Assembly: GCF_019844075.1 (NCBI RefSeq)
Contig: NZ_CP081964.1
Location: 1,860,001 to 1,924,000, forward strand
Direction of reading: 5' to 3'
DNA: 64,000 bases
Origin: Curtobacterium sp. TC1
GTDB lineage: Bacteria; Actinomycetota; Actinomycetes; Actinomycetales; Microbacteriaceae
Shown here: positions 59,069 to 64,000 of the stretch, in pieces
Numbering within the stretch: position 1 is the stretch's first letter
Layout of the letters: the number at the start of each line of letters is the position of its first letter
Position numbers and translations under genes: made by a program
The notes under the pieces: generated by a model
What the model saw: the letters and a program-made list of their open reading frames with translations, nothing else
Databases searched by the model: none
What the model was told of the DNA's origin: nothing

Positions 59069-60325
59069 CTACGACTCGACGTCATCCGTCGCCGCGGGCT
59101 GCTGTGCAGCAGCGACAAAGGCCGAGGCGATGACCGAGGCCAGTTCCTCCACCTGCCACGGACGGGCCTCGTGCGCGGCGAGGGCAGCCCCGACCAGCTC
59201 GGTCGACGGTGGCGACGGCGGTGCCCACGACACCACCCGGAGGGTCTCCGGGGTGAGCAGGTTCTCGAGTGGGATGTCGAGCTCCTCGGACCGCTTCGTC
59301 ACCGCAGCACGGGCGGCCTTGTACCGGCGGTCGGCCGCGGGATTGCGGTCGGCCCAGGCGCGGGGCGGCGGGAGCGTGGCCTCGCCGGATCCGCGGAGCT
59401 TCGGCAGGTCCTCGGTCGTCCGGCCCTCGTCCACCGCGGCCCACCATCGGTCGAGCTCGGACCGGCTGGCCCGCCCCGTGAACGCCTTCAGACCGCCGAG
59501 TTCGGCGCGCGACGCGGGTGCGGCGGCGGCCGCTGCGACGATCGCGGCGTCGGGGATGGTGCGCCCGGGAGCGATGTCGGCCGCGCGGGCGTACTCGTCG
59601 CGGGCGAGCCAGAGCGACCGGGCGATCGCGAGCGCGCGGGCGCCACGGAGCGCGTGCATGCCGGACAGCCGGCGCCACGGCTCGGCGCGGACGGGCTTCG
59701 GGGCGCGGTGCAGCACCGCGTCGAACTCCTCTTCCGCGATGCGGGACTTGCCGGCCTCGTCGAGTTTCGCGGCGAGGGCGTCGCGCAGGTCCGGCAGGAG
59801 TTCGACGTCGAGCGATGCGTACACGAGCCACGACTGCGGCAGCGGTCGGGTCGACCAGTCGGCCGCCGAGTGCGCTTTGGCGAGCGTGATCCCGAGCAGC
59901 TGCTCGACGACCGCGCCGAGGCCGACCCGGGGGAACCCGGCGATGCGTGCGCCGAGTTCGGTGTCGAAGATGCGGGTCGGGACGAGGCCGACCTCCTGCA
60001 GGCACGGCAGGTCCTGCGACGCGGCGTGGAAGAGCCACTCCTCGTCGACGATGGCCGCCTGCAGCTCGGAGAAGTCGCCGATCGGGATCGGGTCGAACAG
60101 GTACGCGCCGGCACCGCGGCGGAACACCTGGATCAGGTAGGCGCGCTGCGAGTAGCGGTAGCCGCTGGCGCGCTCGGCGTCGACGGCGACGGGGCCGTGA
60201 CCCGCAGCGATCGCCGCGACGGCGGCCAGGTAGTCGTCGCGCGACTCGATGACCTTGACGGCTTCGTGCGAGTCCTCGAACGCGGGGTCCGGTGCACCGG
60301 GGGTCGAACTGACGGGGTCGGTCAC
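59069..60325 (-). CDS. rnd: Ribonuclease D-like 3'-5' exonuclease with HRDC domain
   Basis: This 418-residue protein has a DEDD exonuclease domain (about 20-215): VAVDAERASGYRYS gives the first Asp-Glu pair, DTELGARIAG the second motif, and VYASLDVELLPDL the Tyr-x3-Asp motif. An HRDC domain follows (WRRLSGMHALRGARALAIAR, about 235-320) and then a C-terminal extension. Enzymes of this type trim tRNA and other stable RNAs. The GTG start overlaps the stop of the DUF3000 gene by four bases. The order DUF3000-rnd is conserved in actinobacteria. Confidence 0.92.
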   Translation of the reverse strand: MTDPVSSTPGAPDPAFEDSHEAVKVIESRDDYLAAVAAIAAGHGPVAVDAERASGYRYSQRAYLIQVFRRGAGAYLFDPIPIGDFSELQAAIVDEEWLFHAASQDLPCLQEVGLVPTRIFDTELGARIAGFPRVGLGAVVEQLLGITLAKAHSAADWSTRPLPQSWLVYASLDVELLPDLRDALAAKLDEAGKSRIAEEEFDAVLHRAPKPVRAEPWRRLSGMHALRGARALAIARSLWLARDEYARAADIAPGRTIPDAAIVAAAAAAPASRAELGGLKAFTGRASRSELDRWWAAVDEGRTTEDLPKLRGSGEATLPPPRAWADRNPAADRRYKAARAAVTKRSEELDIPLENLLTPETLRVVSWAPPSPPSTELVGAALAAHEARPWQVEELASVIASAFVAAAQQPAATDDVES

Positions 60326-60903
60326 TTGGCGAGCCTCCTCGGGGCCAACAGGGTCACGCCGTCCGAGGCAGGAGGCAGACCGGCGAGCATGGCGACGATG
60401 TCCTGCCACGCCCTGACGTGCGCGGTGAGGTCGTCACCGCGCGGCGTCCACGATGCGCGGAGTTCCAGCTGGGCGCCGTCGCCCTGTGCGGCGAGGTCGC
60501 CGTACCCGCGCGAGATGATCTTGGTGGCCGTGCCCGAGGCGTGGTCGTACTCGGCGCCGTGCGTCTCGAGTGCGTCGACGAGCCAGCTCCACGTGACGTC
60601 GGCAACGAACTCGTCGACGCCGATCTCGGGTTCGAGTGGTGCTTGCGCGAACGAGACCACCCGGAACGCGCCGCCCCAGCCCTCGGGTTCTTCGGGGTCG
60701 TACAGGGCGATGAAGCGCCCGGTGCCGAGGTCCGACTCGACGCCGTGCGCGGTGCCGGACACGTCCGCCGCCAGGGCGATCGAGAACGGTGCGATCCGCG
60801 TGGGCGAGGGGATCTCGGTGACGGTGGTCTCGGAGCGGCTGCTGCCGGAGGACACGAACGCGCGGAGCCGCGCGAAGGCGTCGGGCTCTCGGGTTTCGGA
60901 CAC
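60322..60903 (-). CDS. DUF3000 protein
   Basis: This 193-residue protein belongs to the actinobacterial DUF3000 family, with FIALYDPEEPEGWGGAFRVV, an acidic VDEFVADVTWSWLVDAL segment and a GTATKIISRGYGDL block. No catalytic motif is evident. The GTG at 60903 lies six bases after a TAGTCT -10 on the minus strand. That promoter overlaps the divergent hydrolase promoter. It is coupled to rnd by a four-base overlap. Function unknown. Confidence 0.88.
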   Translation of the reverse strand: MSETREPDAFARLRAFVSSGSSRSETTVTEIPSPTRIAPFSIALAADVSGTAHGVESDLGTGRFIALYDPEEPEGWGGAFRVVSFAQAPLEPEIGVDEFVADVTWSWLVDALETHGAEYDHASGTATKIISRGYGDLAAQGDGAQLELRASWTPRGDDLTAHVRAWQDIVAMLAGLPPASDGVTLLAPRRLAK

Positions 60904-60926
60904 ACATGCAGACTAGGCTCCGGGCC
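60904..60926. promoter_or_regulatory. Overlapping divergent leaderless promoters
   Basis: TAGGCT (60914-60919, plus) and TAGTCT (60915-60910, minus) share the two bases TA. Each lies six or seven bases from its start codon (ATG 60927, GTG 60903). Only 23 bases separate the two coding regions, so both promoters cannot be occupied at once. Confidence 0.6.
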
Positions 60927-62150
60927 ATGTCCCGATCCGCGCGACCCGCCGAGGACGCCGTCCAGGAGACCGCACGATCGGCCGGGTTCATCGCACTCGG
61001 CGCCGGTCTGGCCGCCGCCGCGGTGGGAACGGCCGTCATCGGTGGCTTCGTCGCCGCCGTCGCCCGCGCCGTCGTCACCCCAGACCGCAAGCGCACCGAA
61101 CGCGTCCCGATCCACGCCGTCGACCCGGTCCGGATGACCGTGACCATCGAGCGGACCGCCGACACCGAGCTGCAGGGCCGCTACTCCCTCTGGTTCGGCG
61201 CCGGCACCGGGCACATGCGCGTCGGTGAGGTCCTCGGCGCCACCGACACCACCGTCACGCGCCGCATCATCGCGATCGACGCCGGCGACCCGACCGCTGC
61301 ACGCCGCGGCCGCTGGGGCGGCTGGTTCTACCTGACCCCCGGCGAACTCGACGTACCCGTCGAGGACATCGACATCCCCACCCCGAACGGGCCTGCACCC
61401 GCCTGGGTCGTCCGTGCCGACGACTCGGATGCCCCGTGGGCCGTCCTGGTGCACGGGCGCGGCGTCACCCGCGCCGAGACCATCCGCGCCGTCCCGGTGT
61501 TCCGCGCCGCCGGCTACTCGGTCGTGCTCGCGTCGTGGCGGAACGACGGCGTCGCACCGCCGAGCGTCGACGGCCGGTACGGCCTCGGCAGCACCGAGTG
61601 GGAGGACGTCGACGCCGTCCTCCGATGGCTCAGTGCGCAGAACGCTCAGAGCGTCGTGCTGATGGGGTGGTCGATGGGCGGTGCTGTCGTGCTCCAGACC
61701 CTGTTGCGCTCGCGCTTCGCCGGGCTCGTCGACGGCGTGGTGCTCGAGTCGCCCGTCGTCGACTGGCACGCGGTGCTCAAGTCGCAGAGTCAGTTGATAG
61801 GACTGCCGCGGCCGGTCCGCAAGGTCGCGCAGCGCCTGCTCCGAACGCCGGTGCTCCACCGGTTGGCGGGGCTGCAGCGGCCCGTCGACCTGCGCGAGCT
61901 CGACATGGTCACGCGGTCCGCCGAGCTCACGGTGCCGATCCTGCTCCTGCACAGTGACGACGACGGGTTCGTGCCGTCCTCGGCATCGCATGACCTGGCC
62001 CGCGCCCGACCCGACCTGGTGCGGCTCGAGGTGCAGACCACGGCCCGGCACACCAAGCTCTGGAACCACGACGCCGACTGGTTCGACGCCCGGATCCTCG
62101 CGTGGCTCACCGAGGTGGTCCAGCGGCGCGGGGCGGCCAGCGCGCGGTAG
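60927..62150 (+). CDS. Alpha/beta hydrolase with N-terminal membrane helix
   Basis: This 407-residue protein has an N-terminal helix (about 19-48) that anchors it in the membrane. A beta-rich segment follows, then an alpha/beta hydrolase domain: oxyanion region VLVHGRGVTRAET, nucleophile elbow GWSMGG, acidic residue in HSDDDGFVPSS and the catalytic His in RHTKLWNHDAD. This resembles bacterial esterases and peptidases of the BAAT/DUF-like branch, but the substrate is unknown. Leaderless promoter. A perfect palindrome follows 12 bases later. Confidence 0.82.
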   Translation: MSRSARPAEDAVQETARSAGFIALGAGLAAAAVGTAVIGGFVAAVARAVVTPDRKRTERVPIHAVDPVRMTVTIERTADTELQGRYSLWFGAGTGHMRVGEVLGATDTTVTRRIIAIDAGDPTAARRGRWGGWFYLTPGELDVPVEDIDIPTPNGPAPAWVVRADDSDAPWAVLVHGRGVTRAETIRAVPVFRAAGYSVVLASWRNDGVAPPSVDGRYGLGSTEWEDVDAVLRWLSAQNAQSVVLMGWSMGGAVVLQTLLRSRFAGLVDGVVLESPVVDWHAVLKSQSQLIGLPRPVRKVAQRLLRTPVLHRLAGLQRPVDLRELDMVTRSAELTVPILLLHSDDDGFVPSSASHDLARARPDLVRLEVQTTARHTKLWNHDADWFDARILAWLTEVVQRRGAASAR

Positions 62151-62162
62151 GCGCAAGAGCAG

Positions 62163-62208
62163 ACGGACGGGAGGCGCGGTGCCAGCTGGCACCGCGCCTC
62201 CCGTCCGT
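62163..62208. repeat. Perfect 46-base intergenic palindrome (subtype II)
   Basis: Each 23-base arm is an exact reverse complement with no loop; the core GGAGGCGCGGTGCCAGCTGG equals the copy at 52628. It is the longest copy in the window and lies between convergent genes. Confidence 0.85.
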
Positions 62209-62347
62209 TACCTGCTCATGTCGTCGCCACTTCGGTGACCCCTGGTCCGCCGAGCGCGCAGAACGGTAAAAAGACATGGGCCGGCACTCGGCACGGTGTG
62301 GGAAGAAGGCTGGGAGGACGGCGATGCTTGCGCCGCACGCCCGCACG

Positions 62348-63133
62348 TCAGGTCCGTGGGAAGAGATCGACTGACCGTGGCGTAGCCCGGTATCGCAGGT
62401 GTTCGAAGTCCGGGTGCCAGTCGACCAGGCCTACCACCGCACGGACGGCGATGTCGACGAAGAACGGGGATACGACCATCCGATGGGGGACGGTCTCTGC
62501 CTCGACCTCGCTCGCCGGCCGCGACCTCTTGCCGGAGAAATCCGTGACGTGTTCGACGTCGGTGGCAGTGCCCCAGGAGTACGCGGGGAGGAGCCGGTCA
62601 GAGTCGGGCGTCGTGGTGCCGACGACCTCCCACATGCCTGGCTGGAACCGCGCCGGCAGGGTCAGTCCGGCGATGACGGGCTGCGTCGCGAGCACCACGA
62701 GCGGATCCGCCGGCGGCGGTACTTCTTCGGGACGTTGGAAGACGGCGACGTAGACGGCATCGAAATGTTCCGATATCACGTGCCCGAGCAAAACACCGCC
62801 CGCTCCGTCCGGTATGAGGAAGACGTCGCCAGCGGCGGCCGCGAACGGCGGACGGCTGCATGGGGAGAACACACTGGCTGTCCCGGAGGGGGTGCTGGGT
62901 CCCCTTGGATCCGGTGCCGCGAGTGGTGTCCGTGGCACCCTGGTGCGCCGGAGCTGGCGTGCGCGCTCGTCGAGGTCCCGACCCGGCCATCCGTGGTCGA
63001 CGACTTCGATTGTGAACAACGTTTCGGGGTCAGCGCGCGTCTCGGTCAGGAGCTGCGCGAACAGTTGTGCGCCGCTGTCGGCCTGGTGAAACTGCTGCGT
63101 CGACCGATCGGGCTTGCTCCGTCTACCGAACAT
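62348..63133 (-). CDS. Imm26-like immunity-type protein
   Basis: This 261-residue protein starts MFGRRSKPDRSTQQFHQ and its second half reads GDVFLIPDGAGGVLLGHVIS and later RFQPGMWEVVG. The GDxFxIPxxxGxxxxGxVI pattern is that of immunity protein 26, found beside toxin genes of polymorphic toxin systems. No toxin is visible in the window. The start codon lies 11 bases inside the end of the next upstream gene, suggesting co-translation. Codon use is less biased than in core genes, consistent with recent acquisition. Family call is tentative. Confidence 0.6.
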   Translation of the reverse strand: MFGRRSKPDRSTQQFHQADSGAQLFAQLLTETRADPETLFTIEVVDHGWPGRDLDERARQLRRTRVPRTPLAAPDPRGPSTPSGTASVFSPCSRPPFAAAAGDVFLIPDGAGGVLLGHVISEHFDAVYVAVFQRPEEVPPPADPLVVLATQPVIAGLTLPARFQPGMWEVVGTTTPDSDRLLPAYSWGTATDVEHVTDFSGKRSRPASEVEAETVPHRMVVSPFFVDIAVRAVVGLVDWHPDFEHLRYRATPRSVDLFPRT

Positions 63134-63869
63134 CGCGGACTCCGTCTTCGTCGGTGGATGTGAGGATGAGCTGGTCCGGTCGAGGCAGCTCGGCCGGCAT
63201 GTCGGTGGTGAACCACGGGAGCTCGACGAAGTTGATGCGACCCTCGAGCATCCAGACGAGTACCTCGCCCGCGAGGGGGGCCTCGTCGGAGCAGTAGTAC
63301 ACGGCCCATGGGAGAGGACCGTCGGCGTAGTCGGACCGAGGTGCCTCGGCGAGCACGATGTCGAAGATCCGCGGGACCGACTCGTCGACGGTCCGCACCG
63401 CCTCGACCTGGTCGCGCAGCAAGGCGGACCTGGGGTCCGGCGACGCGTCAAAGCACGTCCGCAGGATCGCCGCGATGTGGTGTGCCGTGGTGTCGCCCTC
63501 CCGACTGCCGACCACGTGCGAAGCCACCGCGGGTCCGAGAGCCCGCTCGATCGCGTTCGAGATCTCGATGACTGATCCGTCGATGCACACGGTGACTTCA
63601 GTGCTGTCGAAGAAGTCGATGCGGAGCACTGCCTGCGCCGGATCGGGTCCGGCGGCGACGGGAACGCCGAAGAACTCGCAGTCGATCATCTGGTGGTTCT
63701 CCTGGACGAGCGTCAGCATCTCGTCGTGCGAGAACCACAGCCCGGGTCCCGACGCTGCCATGAGTCGCCGGTCCCACTCGTGCACGTCGACAGTCGAGCT
63801 CGGTTGCATGACCATGTCGAGCTCCGTGACGAGCCAGTACAGGGGCGTGAGGTTCAACGATTCGAACAC
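63123..63869 (-). CDS. Hypothetical protein in accessory block
   Basis: I do not recognise this 248-residue protein. It is acidic, has no signal peptide or membrane helix, and is rich in Trp, Phe and Tyr near both ends (LTPLYWLVTELDM, VYYCSDEAPLAGEVLVWML). It overlaps the start of the Imm26-like gene by 11 bases, so the two form an operon. The GTG at 63869 is the most upstream start I can support, although the frame stays open beyond it. A second immunity-type protein is a reasonable guess from context only. Confidence 0.55.
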   Translation of the reverse strand: MFESLNLTPLYWLVTELDMVMQPSSTVDVHEWDRRLMAASGPGLWFSHDEMLTLVQENHQMIDCEFFGVPVAAGPDPAQAVLRIDFFDSTEVTVCIDGSVIEISNAIERALGPAVASHVVGSREGDTTAHHIAAILRTCFDASPDPRSALLRDQVEAVRTVDESVPRIFDIVLAEAPRSDYADGPLPWAVYYCSDEAPLAGEVLVWMLEGRINFVELPWFTTDMPAELPRPDQLILTSTDEDGVRDVR

Positions 63870-63954
63870 GTCCCGGAAGCCAGGCAGCGGCCCCTCGTGT
63901 GAGGGCCCCTCCGGAAGAACCAGAATCGCTGAGCGGCCTCTCGTCGGCCGGTCA

Positions 63955-64000
63955 TCAGGCGTTGGTGAGCCAGATCGCGGGCCCCTCGCTCGGCATGACG
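63955..64000 (-). CDS. C-terminal end of an upstream gene
   Basis: A minus-strand frame enters from the right edge and ends with PSEGPAIWLTNA and TGA at 63957-63955. It could be the last codons of a third gene in the accessory block. Only about 14 residues are visible, so it is weakly supported. Confidence 0.3.
   Translation of the reverse strand, partial: VMPSEGPAIWLTNA

Overview
The window is about 64 kb of very GC-rich DNA with dense, short-spaced genes. Gene content and order point to an actinobacterium of the family Microbacteriaceae, probably Curtobacterium or a close relative. The supporting blocks are rpoD-murT-gatD, dut-DUF3710-DUF3159-acnA-dxs and DUF3000-rnd-fadA-fadB, plus glnA2-glnE, SepH, DUF4193, DUF4191, DUF3093, polyphosphate glucokinase and a class A RNase P RNA. 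I see no tRNA, rRNA, insertion sequence, prophage or CRISPR array. Most of the window is core chromosome.

Layout. 1-1282: iron and haem genes (siderophore-interacting protein, haem oxygenase, DUF2470) around a DtxR/IdeR-type box. 1503-9065: PEP carboxylase, a Bcr/CflA-type exporter, an STAS/HATPase partner-switch pair, an AraC regulator, a small hydrolase and an unknown protein. 9137-13536: Nif3-like protein, coiled-coil protein, rnpB, ppgK, map and a small protein. 13645-25577: nitrogen assimilation (glnA2, glnE, glnA1) split by a three-gene exopolysaccharide operon (membrane glycosyltransferase, tethered GH26-like hydrolase, UDP-glucose dehydrogenase). 25908-33282: DUF4191, a hypothetical protein, E2/E3 of 2-oxo-acid dehydrogenase, leucyl aminopeptidase and PAC2. 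33439-39127: MFS, primary sigma factor, a divergent MurT/GatD pair, a stop-interrupted peptidoglycan-binding-like gene and a Cys-rich small protein. 39296-47545: topoisomerase IV ParE and ParC facing each other, a phosphodiesterase, SepH, DUF4193 and DUF3093. 47612-62150: dut through fatty-acid beta-oxidation, RNase D and an alpha/beta hydrolase. 62348-64000: a small accessory block with an Imm26-like protein.

The strongest unusual signal is the MurT/GatD pair at 36207-38236. Both proteins lack cysteine. GatD has Gly and Gln where the catalytic Cys and His should be, and MurT lacks its zinc ribbon. Microbacteriaceae have group B peptidoglycan, in which the alpha-carboxyl of D-Glu carries the interpeptide amino acid rather than an amide. 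I infer that this pair may have been repurposed to attach that amino acid.

Other genome-scale signals are a family of long intergenic palindromes (13285, 23377, 38838, 52628, 62163) and a uniform class of leaderless promoters. In these a TAnnnT -10 box sits 6-7 bases before the start codon of about twenty genes, including one pair of overlapping divergent promoters at 60904-60926.
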